Below, piece after piece: positions 1 to 9,215 of a DNA stretch of 64,000 bases. The position numbers and the translations under genes were made by a program. Position 1 is the first letter of the stretch. Each line of letters opens with the position of its first letter. The notes beneath the pieces were generated by a model. It saw only the letters and a program-made list of their open reading frames with translations. It had not been told where the DNA came from and made no database searches. Origin of the DNA: Saprospiraceae bacterium UBA2329 (GTDB taxonomy: Bacteria; Bacteroidota; Bacteroidia; Chitinophagales; Saprospiraceae); contig DDUV01000036.1 in the NCBI GenBank assembly GCA_002344975.1, positions 1 to 64,000 on the forward strand, written 5' to 3'.

Positions 1-20
1 CTTTATTTTTTTATCGCCCC
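1..20. repeat. Copy of the dispersed GGGGCGAT repeat end
   Basis: The first 20 bases are the exact reverse complement of 32204-32223, the left end of the inverted-repeat element next to gluQ. The element continues beyond the window, so its full extent cannot be seen. Confidence 0.5.
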
Positions 21-45
21 TTACCTCCGGCGCCCGCCCGAAAAT

Positions 46-2244
46 TTATTTCAGTGAAATCATATCGTGGATGATGTTGAGCGTCTCGCGGATGTAAATA
101 TCCTTTTGAACGGAGGCTACAAAATCATCGTTGCGCGCTTTTTTGGATTCGTCGGCGAGGAGAGCCGGCATGTCTGTTTCGAGATTGGCCACGCCTTTAT
201 TGACCACATCTTTGAACAAGTTCTCAAATTGTTTGGAGGCCGTCTGCCGGTCTTTCATCATCACGCGGTAGGCTTCCAGGTTGAGCGGGTAGGCCGTCTG
301 CTCTCTTTGTTGTTCAAAGCGGCGGGCATTGCCGTATATCTGTCCAAACAGCTCGCTTTTTTCCATGCGGGCATTGCTGCGCGCCTTTATTTCCTTGAGC
401 TTGTCGAGGCTATATACGTTTTGCTTGTAGGCTACGGCGGGCAGTTCGCTCCATTCCATCGGGTAGTCTTCTTCTTTTTCCCCTGTTTTGATAAAATGAT
501 ACCCGTCGGGTAGGATGATGTCGGGTACGACGCCGCGCAACTGCGTAGAGCCGCCGTTGATGCGATAAAATTTCTGGGTGGTGACTTTCACCTCGCCCAG
601 CGGTTTCATCTCATTGAAGCCGTTGATGGACTGATCGAGGTTGTAAAAGCGCTGCACCGTGCCTTTGCCGAACGTGGATTTGCTGCCCACGATAACGGCG
701 CGGCCATAATCCTGCAATGCGGCAGCCAGAATTTCAGAGGCGGAGGCGCTCATGGAGTTCACCATCACCACGAGCGGGCCGTCGTATTGCACGCGCGGGT
801 CGGTATCGGTGAGTACTTCGGGGGCCTGGTTGCGCGATTTAACCTGTACAATGGGGCCTTTTTCGATGAAAAAACCCGACATTTTCACCACGTCGCGGAG
901 CGAGCCGCCGCCGTTGTCGCGCAGGTCGAGGATGATGGCGTTGACGTTTTGTTTTTTCAGCTTTTCCAGTTCCTGAGCTACGTCGGGGGCGCAGAAGCGT
1001 CCATCGGCATTTTCAAAATCGGCATAAAAACGCGGCAGGTAAATGTAGCCTATTTTTTCGCCTTCCACAGCGCCGTCAAGCAGGAGCGACTTGGCAAAAC
1101 CTTCCTCCATGATGACGATGTCGCGCACGATGGGGATGATTTTTACAGAGCCGTCTTTTTTCTTCACCGTAAGGCGCACTTCGGTACCTTTTTCGCCGCG
1201 CACCATAGACACCACTTCGTTGATGTCCATACCAGCTACATCCACCGGAGTATTATTGCCCTGCGCCACTTTGGTAATGATGTCTCCTTCTTCCAATTCT
1301 TTTTGCTTCCAGGCAGGGCCGCCCACTACTACGAGAATCACCTTGGTAAAATCCCCGTCCGTTTGTAGTTGTGCGCCGATGCCTTCGAGACGACCGGAGA
1401 AGCGGATGTTGAAGTTTTGCTTATCAATGGGCGCCAGATAGTCGGTATGCGGATCGAAAAGATTGGTCAGTGCATTGAGGAAATAGCCGAAGCGTTCCGC
1501 GCGCTTTACTTTTTGCATACGCTCAAACCACTGATTCATAGACTTGAGCGTTTCGGCGCGGGCTTCCGCTTCTAATTCTTTGATGCTTTTCTTGTCGGCA
1601 GCCTCGCCTTTTTCTTCCTGATCGTCGAGCTTGTCGGACAGGCGGGTCATCACCTCGTATTGAAGGTATTTTTCCCAGTAGTTGTACAACTCTTCTTCGG
1701 AGGCGGCAAAGCTTCTTTTTTTGCCGTCCAACTCAATAAGCGGAGCATTGGCAGGCGTGCTCACCGGGTTGCCTTTGCCGGGTTTGGCTGCAGCTACTCC
1801 CTGATTGTTTTCAAAATTAAAAGGCTTATCAAGGATTTCTTTATAGTATTCGCTCACTTTCTGAACGCCTGCATTGAGCAAGTCCACCGAAAGATCAAAA
1901 AATTCGATGTTGCCGGCACGGAGATCGTCATCAAGGTGAGAGCGATAAGGCGCAAGTTTGGTTACATCTTTTTGAGTGAGGAATCGCTTACCGAAATCCA
2001 ACCTTTCGAGGTAGGTATCGTAAAGTTTTTGCGAAAAATCGTCGTTGAGCGTCTTAGGGTGGTAATGCAGTTGCTCCAGATGCGTCAACACGGAACGAAT
2101 CAGCAATGCGTCTTTTTCGGGCTGGTGCTGGTTTTTGGGAAAAAATGCCGCTACCAACAGGCCGATGGCCACCAAAGACAGCATGATGTGACTTCTCTTC
2201 ATGGTCTCGAATGTTTGTCTAAATGGATTTTTCATCATTGTCAT
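46..2244 (-). CDS. prc: Tail-specific C-terminal processing protease (S41, Prc type)
   Basis: This 732-residue protein is a serine protease of family S41 that degrades or trims proteins from their C termini in the periplasm. One hydrophobic segment near residues 18-36 looks like an uncleaved anchor or signal. A PDZ domain lies at about 285-375, followed by the S41 core with the SASASE motif. By alignment with E. coli Prc, Ser501 is the nucleophile and Lys527 (in FGKGTVQ) the general base, with the expected spacing. The C-terminal ~150 residues match the DUF3340 extension of Prc-type proteases. The start at 2244 is followed by further Met codons at residues 3, 4 and 15, so the exact start is uncertain. 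A TAACTTTG -7-like element lies about 100 bp upstream. Substrates cannot be inferred. Confidence 0.93.
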   Translation of the reverse strand: MTMMKNPFRQTFETMKRSHIMLSLVAIGLLVAAFFPKNQHQPEKDALLIRSVLTHLEQLHYHPKTLNDDFSQKLYDTYLERLDFGKRFLTQKDVTKLAPYRSHLDDDLRAGNIEFFDLSVDLLNAGVQKVSEYYKEILDKPFNFENNQGVAAAKPGKGNPVSTPANAPLIELDGKKRSFAASEEELYNYWEKYLQYEVMTRLSDKLDDQEEKGEAADKKSIKELEAEARAETLKSMNQWFERMQKVKRAERFGYFLNALTNLFDPHTDYLAPIDKQNFNIRFSGRLEGIGAQLQTDGDFTKVILVVVGGPAWKQKELEEGDIITKVAQGNNTPVDVAGMDINEVVSMVRGEKGTEVRLTVKKKDGSVKIIPIVRDIVIMEEGFAKSLLLDGAVEGEKIGYIYLPRFYADFENADGRFCAPDVAQELEKLKKQNVNAIILDLRDNGGGSLRDVVKMSGFFIEKGPIVQVKSRNQAPEVLTDTDPRVQYDGPLVVMVNSMSASASEILAAALQDYGRAVIVGSKSTFGKGTVQRFYNLDQSINGFNEMKPLGEVKVTTQKFYRINGGSTQLRGVVPDIILPDGYHFIKTGEKEEDYPMEWSELPAVAYKQNVYSLDKLKEIKARSNARMEKSELFGQIYGNARRFEQQREQTAYPLNLEAYRVMMKDRQTASKQFENLFKDVVNKGVANLETDMPALLADESKKARNDDFVASVQKDIYIRETLNIIHDMISLK

Positions 2245-2346
2245 CGCGTTTTTTTAAAGTCGAAAGACAGTTGCAACGCCCAATACAACGCATCGCAGGA
2301 AAAAAAAGATACCACAGAACAGAAAAAACTTACGCGATAATCGTGC

Positions 2347-2354
2347 CAAAGTTA
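2347..2354 (-). promoter_or_regulatory. Candidate -7 element upstream of prc
   Basis: On the minus strand this reads TAACTTTG, matching the Bacteroidota housekeeping consensus TAnnTTTG. It would give a 5' leader of roughly 95 nt before the prc start. No convincing TTTG -33 box was found at the usual spacing, so confidence is modest. Confidence 0.4.
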
Positions 2355-2405
2355 TGCTTTAACTAATTTTTAGGAAAAGGCAGGGTACAAAAATTGCCTC
2401 CGCTT

Positions 2406-3728
2406 TCAAATCAAGCCTCTCGACTTCAGTTCCAAATACTTATTGATGGTATTGATGGAGAGGTCTTCGGGGCGGGTGAGTACAGCTTGAATGCCGAACT
2501 GTCGCAGCTTGTTCACCATTTGAGATTTCTCTGCCAGAAACTGTTCGGCGATGGTTTGCCGGTAGATATCCTCGGTAGTTTCGGCGGGTTGCCGGGTGAG
2601 GGCGCGGATTTCCGTATTTTCAAAAAACACCACCACCAACAGGTGCATGTTGTTGATGCGGCGCAGCAGCGGCAGCACGCGATCTAAAGCATAGCTGCTC
2701 TCGAAATTGGTAAACAACAGCAACAAACTGCGCCCCGAAATGAGCTTGCGTGTGGCCTGAAACAACAGCTCATAGTTCGATTCCAGCGGGCGTTCCTTCT
2801 CGCGGTACAGGGCGTGGAGGATTTTGTTGAGCTGGCCGCTGCGGCTGTCGGCTTTGATGGCGGCGCCTATTTTGTCGGAAAAAGTGACCAAGCCCGCGCG
2901 GTCGTGTTTTTGCAAGGCAATGTTGGAAATGACCAAGCTCGTGTTGATGGCGTAATCCATCAGGCTCAGTCCCTCGAAAGGCAGGCGCATGGCCCGGCTT
3001 TTGTCAATGATGCAATACACCTGCTGTGCGCGCTCGTCTTCGTATTGGTTCACCATCAGTTCGGCCCGGCGGCTGCTGGCCTTCCAGTTGATGGAGCGGT
3101 AATCGTCGCCGCGCACATAGTTTTTAATCTGCTCAAACTCGTAGCTGTGGCCGATGCGGCGCATGCGTTTGAGGCCGTTGAACTGCGCCATGCGGTCGAA
3201 AGCGCGCAGTTCGTATTTTTTCATCTGAATGATGGACGGAAAAACCGGAATCACCGCCTCGGCTTCTATGCGCACGCGCCGTTCCAGCAGGCCGATGGGC
3301 GAGGTGGCAAACAAGTTGAGGGCGCCGAAGCCGTACTCGCCGCGCACGACGGGCGTCAGTTCGTATCGGATTTCCTGCGCCTCATCGGGGCGGAGCGAGA
3401 CATGTTGCACAAAATCTCGTATCTGAAACTGCTTCGGCAATTCGTCTATCACCTGGCAGCGCAACGGAATGGAAGACCTGTTTTCCAAGTGTACATATAC
3501 CGGATTGGGGTCGCCCAATGAGAACACCGCCGGCAGCCGGCGATGCCCGTTGAGTTCGAAGCTGCCGTTGTACAGCAACCAGGCATCTAAAGCCAGCACC
3601 GCCACCCATACCACCAACAAGGCCTGCGCTATAAAAAACAGCGGCGGCAGGGCAAAACCGAGTACAAACAAGGCTGCCAGCAGGCCCAGCGAGGCGAAAA
3701 AGCGTTGGTGCAGAAAGATGGTTCTCAT
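2406..3728 (-). CDS. DUF58 domain protein with vWA-like fold
   Basis: The protein has 440 residues. Two hydrophobic segments at about residues 10-50 anchor it in the inner membrane. The DUF58 signature (GDDYRSINWKAS, near residue 210) precedes a von Willebrand A-like domain containing IDKSRAM in place of a canonical DxSxS metal site. DUF58 proteins are nearly always encoded beside a MoxR ATPase, as here: the moxR stop is 12 bp upstream of this start, so the two are almost certainly cotranscribed. Known roles of DUF58/MoxR pairs are in protein complex maturation and envelope stress, but the client is unknown in this organism. Confidence 0.9.
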   Translation of the reverse strand: MRTIFLHQRFFASLGLLAALFVLGFALPPLFFIAQALLVVWVAVLALDAWLLYNGSFELNGHRRLPAVFSLGDPNPVYVHLENRSSIPLRCQVIDELPKQFQIRDFVQHVSLRPDEAQEIRYELTPVVRGEYGFGALNLFATSPIGLLERRVRIEAEAVIPVFPSIIQMKKYELRAFDRMAQFNGLKRMRRIGHSYEFEQIKNYVRGDDYRSINWKASSRRAELMVNQYEDERAQQVYCIIDKSRAMRLPFEGLSLMDYAINTSLVISNIALQKHDRAGLVTFSDKIGAAIKADSRSGQLNKILHALYREKERPLESNYELLFQATRKLISGRSLLLLFTNFESSYALDRVLPLLRRINNMHLLVVVFFENTEIRALTRQPAETTEDIYRQTIAEQFLAEKSQMVNKLRQFGIQAVLTRPEDLSINTINKYLELKSRGLI

Positions 3729-3740
3729 AATGGCCGGCCC

Positions 3741-4787
3741 TTATCGGGGCACTTCTATTTTGGAAATGATATCGTCTATGACGTTTTTGGTGGTGAAGCC
3801 CTCCATTTCGCGCTCCGGCGTGAGAATGATGCGGTGGTTGAGCACCGGCCAGGCCACATAGCGGATGTCGTCGGGCGTCACGAAGTCGCGGCCCTGAATG
3901 GCGGCAAATGCTTTCGACATTTTCATAATGGCCAGCGATGCGCGCGGCGATGCGCCGAGGAAGAGGTCGCCGTTGTTGCGGGTATGATGCACGATGGTGG
4001 CGATGTAGTCCAACAGTTCTTCCTTGATGTAAATCTGCTGCACCAATTCGCGACAAGCGCGGATGTCTTCGGGCGACAAAACCGGCTTCACCGAATCGCG
4101 GAGGCTGATGTTGAAATCGTTTTGGAAGCGGCGCAAAATGGTTTTTTCTTCGCCCAGGCCGGGATAATCGAGGATGATGCGCACCAAAAAGCGGTCCAAT
4201 TGGGCTTCGGGCAGCTTATAGGTGCCTTCCTGTTCAATGGGGTTTTGGGTAGCCATCACAAAGAAAGGAAACTGCATGGGGTAGGTTTGGCCGTCCACCG
4301 TCACCTGGTATTCTTCCATCACCTCAAAGAGGGCCGCCTGGGTCTTGGCCGGGGCGCGGTTGATCTCGTCAATGAGAACGATATTGGAAAAAACAGGCCC
4401 CTTGTTGAACGAGAACTCAGAGGTTTTGACATTGAACACGGTGGTACCGATCACATCGCTGGGCATGAGGTCGGGCGTAAACTGAATGCGCGAAAATCCC
4501 GTGTTCAGCGTGCGGGCCAACAGCTTGGCCATCAGGGTTTTGGCAATGCCGGGCACGCCTTCTACCAAGATGTGTCCGCCGGAAAAGATAGCGGCCAGCA
4601 TCATGTCTATGCCGTCGTATTGGCCCACAATGACTTTGGCCAATTCTTCGCGAATGCGCTGCACGCCGGACGCTATGCGGCTGAGATCCAATCGTTTGCG
4701 TTGCCAGTTATCCAAATTGGCAGGCACCATTTCTTCGGGGGTGGGCAGCCCGGCATCTTCGGGCAGGTTCATGTCGTCGGTGGTCAT
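3741..4787 (-). CDS. MoxR family AAA+ ATPase
   Basis: This is a 348-residue cytoplasmic ATPase of the MoxR family. Walker A (GVPGIAKT) is near residues 76-83, Walker B (VLIDEIN) near 136-142, and the sensor region includes MATQNP. MoxR proteins act as chaperone-like ATPases with vWA-domain partners. The partner here is the DUF58 protein immediately downstream. Family membership is certain, while the substrate is unknown. The start at 4787 has no Shine-Dalgarno sequence, as usual in Bacteroidota. The upstream interval to the DUF4350 gene is occupied by a repeat element that contains a possible -7 box (TACTTTTG, 4867-4860). Confidence 0.95.
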   Translation of the reverse strand: MTTDDMNLPEDAGLPTPEEMVPANLDNWQRKRLDLSRIASGVQRIREELAKVIVGQYDGIDMMLAAIFSGGHILVEGVPGIAKTLMAKLLARTLNTGFSRIQFTPDLMPSDVIGTTVFNVKTSEFSFNKGPVFSNIVLIDEINRAPAKTQAALFEVMEEYQVTVDGQTYPMQFPFFVMATQNPIEQEGTYKLPEAQLDRFLVRIILDYPGLGEEKTILRRFQNDFNISLRDSVKPVLSPEDIRACRELVQQIYIKEELLDYIATIVHHTRNNGDLFLGASPRASLAIMKMSKAFAAIQGRDFVTPDDIRYVAWPVLNHRIILTPEREMEGFTTKNVIDDIISKIEVPR

Positions 4788-4819
4788 AAGTTACATTGTT
4801 TGTATGGAGAGTTTCCTTT

Positions 4820-4985
4820 AGCTACCAGCCCTTAGCTTCTGGCTGTTAGCTTAGACTTCCAAAAGTAAAAGAATTCATTTTCAAAAGCGTATTTAGAAAA
4901 TTCCCCAAGCGGAAAATCTAATTTCTGAACAAAGAACAAGCTAATGGCTATGAGCTTACAGCTTGTGGCTTTGGAGGATATTAAA
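4820..4985. repeat. MITE-like intergenic repeat, copy 1
   Basis: This AT-rich interval sits between the DUF4350 and moxR genes. Imperfect inverted arms (about 4821-4853 and 4939-4973, near 70% match by eye, rich in AGCTxxTGGCT words) flank a core at about 4855-4935. The core resembles the one in the element at 24062-24310: both contain TTCCAAAA, then a run ending TTCCCC followed by GGAAAA and CTAATTT. The arms of the two copies differ in sequence. No ORF is visible inside. Confidence 0.5.
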
Positions 4986-4997
4986 AAACAACTGCAT

Positions 4998-6296
4998 TCA
5001 CTTACAGGTGCGATGAAATTCCTCGATCAGGCCGTGCAATTGCGCCAGCGTGTATTCGGTCACGATGTTGGAAGATTGAATATTGTAGTAAATGAGAAAC
5101 AATTTGTCAATGAGTTCGCGCGGCACTTCTGATTTGGCAGCCAATTTGGCCAAAAAGATTTCGTCGCTTTCGCGCGATTGCAGGCCGTAGCGCTCGCGTA
5201 TGAATTGCTGGAAAAGCCGCATTTTCTGAAGGCACAATTGCTTGTGGTCGTTTTGCAGAAAATACAGCCGCCCGATAGTGGACACAAACTCCAGCGAGGT
5301 ATTGGCATTCGATTCCAGCACGGGCACAATGCGCTGCCGGCGGCGGGATCGCACCAACAGATACAGCACTCCCAACAGCAGCAATAAGTACCAGGCATAA
5401 GCCAATGGCGGCTGCGACAGGATGTATTGCAAAGGACTATCGGAAGACAAACTGCGCGACGGCGGCGTAGTATCCAAGGCGTTTGACCGCGGGTTTTTGC
5501 TGCCCTCGTCCCAATATACCGGCCCGGTTCTCAGGTGCGAAAAAGCCCGCTCGGCGTAGTTCAATGCTTCGCTTCGCAACAGGTGGTAGTTGGTAAAAGC
5601 CAAAGGGGTGCTGTGTATGTAGAAATGGCCTTCTTCATAAGGGATGCGGGCATAATTGACCAAGCTGCCGTTGAGGTGGCCCAGGGCCGTCATGGCGCCT
5701 TCCTGATGGCACAAAAAGTGGCGTTCCTCCATAAAGCCCCAGTTGCCCTTCACAAAACGCTGGTAGTATTTCCGCCGGTAAGGCACGTCTTTTTTCAGTT
5801 GCAGGTCGGGATGAGCCAGATTGAGGCGCACCAAAGAATCCTCGGTATAGGAAAACCCCTCCCAGCCGGAGCCGTAGTAATAATCGGTTTCCTGATCGGT
5901 TTCGCAGTAGTTGGGGTAAATTTCCTCCAGCAGCGCATAAGGCAGGTGGTTGGCCGAGATGAAGGCATCGTTGCCGGCGGCCACAAATTCGATGAGCGCA
6001 TCCAGACTGCTCTTGCTCAGGTACATGGTTTTGCCGATGAAAATATAGCGGGCATTCTGCGAACTGTCAATGGGCAGTTTGCCTGACAAGCTGTCGGACA
6101 GCGTTTTGAAATTCTTTTTATCCGTGCTGCCTTTGAGCGTTTGGAAGGCTACGTAAGCGCCGTAGGGGTCTTTGCTTTGGGCCGCATAATGTTCGTTCCA
6201 CGACACCGGCCGCTTCCATTGCTTCCAAAAAAGCAAGGCCAGCCCCGCAATGACGGCGGTGATGGTAACGATCATAATGATTTTGCGACGATCCAC
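4998..6296 (-). CDS. DUF4350 domain-containing membrane protein
   Basis: The protein has 432 residues, with one transmembrane helix near residues 6-24 and a second near 298-316. The intervening region corresponds to DUF4350, a probable ligand-binding or Rossmann-like fold found in MoxR gene neighbourhoods. It lies between the DUF4129 gene (upstream) and moxR (downstream) on the same strand, supporting a role in the same membrane complex. The biochemical function is not known for the family. Confidence 0.85.
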   Translation of the reverse strand: MDRRKIIMIVTITAVIAGLALLFWKQWKRPVSWNEHYAAQSKDPYGAYVAFQTLKGSTDKKNFKTLSDSLSGKLPIDSSQNARYIFIGKTMYLSKSSLDALIEFVAAGNDAFISANHLPYALLEEIYPNYCETDQETDYYYGSGWEGFSYTEDSLVRLNLAHPDLQLKKDVPYRRKYYQRFVKGNWGFMEERHFLCHQEGAMTALGHLNGSLVNYARIPYEEGHFYIHSTPLAFTNYHLLRSEALNYAERAFSHLRTGPVYWDEGSKNPRSNALDTTPPSRSLSSDSPLQYILSQPPLAYAWYLLLLLGVLYLLVRSRRRQRIVPVLESNANTSLEFVSTIGRLYFLQNDHKQLCLQKMRLFQQFIRERYGLQSRESDEIFLAKLAAKSEVPRELIDKLFLIYYNIQSSNIVTEYTLAQLHGLIEEFHRTCK

Positions 6297-6374
6297 GGCG
6301 ATGACAAAATTTTACAAATGTTCTTCAAAAACAGACAGATACGGGCGAAATCCGAAGATGCGATTGATCTATTT

Positions 6375-6431
6375 CTTATTTTACTTTTTGCCCTTAAAGT
6401 AAAATAAGACTGTTCGTTATTTTACTTTTTG
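6375..6431. repeat. Inverted repeat plus direct repeat between DUF4129 and DUF4350 genes
   Basis: A perfect 13-bp inverted repeat (6375-6387 and 6396-6408, 8-nt loop) is followed by a third copy of the same word (TTATTTTACTTTTTG, also at 6417-6431). The hairpin is weak because it is AT-rich. It may act as an internal terminator or processing site between the two genes, or be a short mobile repeat. Confidence 0.55.
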
Positions 6432-6444
6432 ACAATAACACGCC

Positions 6445-7266
6445 CTACCCCATCCCCTCCAAAAAGCCCTTCATTTTGGGCTGCACCCGTTCAAACTCCT
6501 GGCGATCTATGCCGCCCTGCCCGTACCACACCCACTCGAAAATATGGGTAATTTCCTGAAAAGCCGGCAATTGCGGTTGGCCGCGCAGTTCCAGCAGATA
6601 GCTCAGGTTGGTTTTATCTTTCTTCCACTGAATCAGTTCGCGGGCAGAGAGCGCTTTGAGGGCCGCCAGATAGTAGAGCCTCACTGCCAGCGGGTAATCG
6701 CCGCGTTCGATGGCCTGACGGATGTAGTCGTCGAGATTGAGTTCCTGAAAGCGGTCTTCGATTTCCGCTATATCAAGCCCCAGCAATTCGGCTGTTTTGA
6801 GCTTGCGATTGCGCGGGCCGCGAAGCCCCATCAGGCTGCGAATGAGAAAAAAGAGCGCTACCGCTGCAATGATAATGACCAATATTTTGAGTATTGTAAT
6901 GCCCACATCGCTGTTGAAAAAACCGGAATCTGAGGAGAAAATGCCGCTGTTTTTGCGCCGTTTGCCGCCTCCCTCCCGATCCTTGCCGCCGCCGCTTCCA
7001 TTGCCGTTCAGGTCTCTTTTTTTCTTTTCCCGGCTGCCCGAATAGTCCAAACCCTCGGTTGCCTTTTGCCAGGCCTCGCGGTCCAATTTTTCCATCCGCA
7101 CATTTTCCTCCCTGAGCTTGTCGGACGGCGTGCTGCTCGACACGACGACTTCCTCCATGTCGTAAGTTTCTTCGACAGGATACTCCTCTATCTGCGGCGG
7201 AGCCTGCGCGAACAACCACAGCGGCGCCGCACACACAAGAAGCCATATCAGCCGGTGTTTTTTCAT
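6445..7266 (-). CDS. DUF4129 domain-containing membrane protein
   Basis: The protein has 273 residues: a signal-like N terminus (residues 1-20), an extracytoplasmic Ser/Gly/Lys-rich linker, a single transmembrane segment near residues 128-147, and a C-terminal DUF4129 domain (about 165-255). DUF4129 occurs almost only in MoxR/DUF58 loci, and the family has no established enzymatic role. It starts 5 bp after the stop of the SpoIIM-like gene, indicating one transcript. Confidence 0.85.
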   Translation of the reverse strand: MKKHRLIWLLVCAAPLWLFAQAPPQIEEYPVEETYDMEEVVVSSSTPSDKLREENVRMEKLDREAWQKATEGLDYSGSREKKKRDLNGNGSGGGKDREGGGKRRKNSGIFSSDSGFFNSDVGITILKILVIIIAAVALFFLIRSLMGLRGPRNRKLKTAELLGLDIAEIEDRFQELNLDDYIRQAIERGDYPLAVRLYYLAALKALSARELIQWKKDKTNLSYLLELRGQPQLPAFQEITHIFEWVWYGQGGIDRQEFERVQPKMKGFLEGMG

Positions 7267-7271
7267 TTCAC

Positions 7272-9113
7272 TTATTCTTTCTCAAGTCCTCGTATATTGG
7301 AGGTAATACCTATGTTTTGTATTCTGCGCAACAGGGCCGGAGCCTCGTGCATTTCCAACAGACTGTGGTAGAGCAGGGCGCAACCCGATGCGTACAACAC
7401 AAAAAGGAAGCCGATGATGAAAACATGCAACACCGTGAGCAACACTGCCGAAAACTGTTGCATACTCGCTTCGGGCAAGTTGACTACCCAGGTCAATACA
7501 TCCAAGTACATCCAAAGCAGGGCAGAATCGGTGACGGCAAAAAACAGCACGCTCACCAACAGCATCATCAAAGACAAACCCAGCGTACGCCCATATTGGC
7601 CACCCATGACCTCGAACATGCGCCCTATGGCCCGAATGGGATCCATGCGCTCCCGGTAGGCGGTATAGGCCCAAAGCAGAGCCATTTGCGCCGCGAACAA
7701 CAACAATAGCCAGGTGTACCAGTCGTTGCTGAAAAACAGGAGCCATACCAACAACACGCCGGGCAGGGGCATGAGTATGTCGGTAAACCTGAGCTTGCGC
7801 GCAAGGCCGGTTTCTTTGTCCACCCATCTGAAAGCAATCAGCGACCAGGCCAGCATGGCTGCGATTCCGACCAAAGGCAGAAACAGCAGATCGGCCTGCC
7901 GGAAAAAGCCCGACACTTTGTACAACATGGCCATGAAACCCTGTGGAAACTGGAATACCGCAGCCGGGGCCTTGCCGGCGAGAGGGAACGCCACAGCGGC
8001 ATACGCCAGTGCGACCACGAGGCTGCCGATGAACAGCCTTCCCGCATTTTTCTTGGCCAGAGTGAAGGTTTCTGAAAAAATATCACCGTTCGACTTGATG
8101 ACATTCATATCAATAAGCAGATTGCTGTCGGGCGGTATCTGGGCGTCGCGTACAGGTGAAGTGAAACCCTTGACAGCCTTGGACCAGGGGTACCACACAA
8201 AATAAAAAATGACGAACGCGAAACAGGCCGCAATGAATGCGCCTCGCACCACATCGGGCGTTTCGGTGAAGCGGGTGAGGAAGCCTTCGATGAAGCCTGC
8301 CAATATGATGATGGGTGCTATGCCGACCATGATTTTGAGGCCGCGCCGGGCAGAGCGTTGGAATGCCTGCATACGGCGGTAGGCCCCGGGAAACACCAAA
8401 CCTTTGCCCACCGTGATGCCCGCTGCGCCGGCAATGATGATGGCCGATATTTCGAGGGTGCCGTGTATCCATATTGTGAGAAAGGACTCCCAAAACAGAC
8501 CTCGCTCGATGAAAAAGTATTGAAACGCTCCCACCATGATGCCGTTTCGGATGAGTACCACGATGGAACCCAGCGTAAAAAACGCGCCGGTGGCAAAGGT
8601 GAGAAAGGCCACCATAAGATTGTTGACGGTGATGCCCATTGACATGCTCAACTGCCCCCGGCCTTTATACACCGCCATAGGATCGCCGGATTCAATGTTG
8701 CGCTTCGTCATTTCCACATATTCCTCGCTGAGAATGACATTGACAAACTCGCTGTCCATAGCCGACGACAGGGCGCCGATGAGCATGGAGAGTGCAAATA
8801 TGCCGAAAGAAAGCGCCAGTTCGCGGCGGGCTTCCCACATCAGTTGCGGCAGTTCTTCCGTCCAGAAATGGAGGAAGCGATTGCGGTGGGTGCGGCGGTT
8901 TTTATAAATGAGCGAGAATGCGCGCTGTGCCAGCCCGTTGAGATAGACCCGCACGGAGCGGTTGGGGTAAAAGGTGCGTGAAAACGAGAGGTCGTCCGTT
9001 ACCTGAACGAACAACTCGTTGAGCTTCTCAGCGTCTTTGTTTTGGCCGTCGAGGATTTGCTCAAACTGCTTCCACTTTTCCCTGTTTTGCCGTATAAAGT
9101 TTGTCTCGCGCAT
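7272..9113 (-). CDS. SpoIIM-like stage II sporulation M domain membrane protein
   Basis: The protein has 613 residues and many transmembrane segments. A cytoplasmic N-terminal region of about 90 residues precedes a SpoIIM-like domain carrying the signature IHGTLEI near residue 217. The second half has at least five more helices. SpoIIM-family proteins are widespread in non-sporulating bacteria next to MoxR and RDD genes, so the sporulation name reflects homology only. The gene is divergent from the RDD gene and appears to be first in the minus-strand operon ending at 2406. A TATATTTG -7-like element lies 52 bp upstream of the start. Confidence 0.88.
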   Translation of the reverse strand: MRETNFIRQNREKWKQFEQILDGQNKDAEKLNELFVQVTDDLSFSRTFYPNRSVRVYLNGLAQRAFSLIYKNRRTHRNRFLHFWTEELPQLMWEARRELALSFGIFALSMLIGALSSAMDSEFVNVILSEEYVEMTKRNIESGDPMAVYKGRGQLSMSMGITVNNLMVAFLTFATGAFFTLGSIVVLIRNGIMVGAFQYFFIERGLFWESFLTIWIHGTLEISAIIIAGAAGITVGKGLVFPGAYRRMQAFQRSARRGLKIMVGIAPIIILAGFIEGFLTRFTETPDVVRGAFIAACFAFVIFYFVWYPWSKAVKGFTSPVRDAQIPPDSNLLIDMNVIKSNGDIFSETFTLAKKNAGRLFIGSLVVALAYAAVAFPLAGKAPAAVFQFPQGFMAMLYKVSGFFRQADLLFLPLVGIAAMLAWSLIAFRWVDKETGLARKLRFTDILMPLPGVLLVWLLFFSNDWYTWLLLLFAAQMALLWAYTAYRERMDPIRAIGRMFEVMGGQYGRTLGLSLMMLLVSVLFFAVTDSALLWMYLDVLTWVVNLPEASMQQFSAVLLTVLHVFIIGFLFVLYASGCALLYHSLLEMHEAPALLRRIQNIGITSNIRGLEKE

Positions 9114-9165
9114 AAGGGGCCGGTCGGGCTGTTGAAAAACTTAGGTAATCGTGATTTATTTGCCC

Positions 9166-9173
9166 CAAATATA
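9166..9173 (-). promoter_or_regulatory. Candidate -7 element for the SpoIIM/MoxR operon
   Basis: On the minus strand this reads TATATTTG, a consensus TAnnTTTG box, in the 102-bp divergent region between the SpoIIM-like and RDD genes. The -33 region is weak. It would drive the operon running from 9113 down to 2406. Confidence 0.5.
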
Positions 9174-9180
9174 GGATTAT

Positions 9181-9211
9181 TTTGAAAATACCATAAACAC
9201 AGATATTTTTG
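9181..9211 (+). promoter_or_regulatory. Promoter of RDD gene, leaderless geometry
   Basis: A TTTG -33 box (9181-9184), a 19-bp spacer and a TATTTTTG -7 box (9204-9211) match the Bacteroidota promoter consensus well. The start codon is at 9216, only 4 bp after the -7 box, so transcription would begin at or near the A of ATG and the mRNA would be leaderless. Confidence 0.65.
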
Positions 9212-9215
9212 TGCC

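Noticed and set aside
1..45. Terminator for the prc gene
   Set aside because: The sequence has a T-rich run but the hairpin, if any, would extend beyond the window start. It is listed only as a repeat copy.
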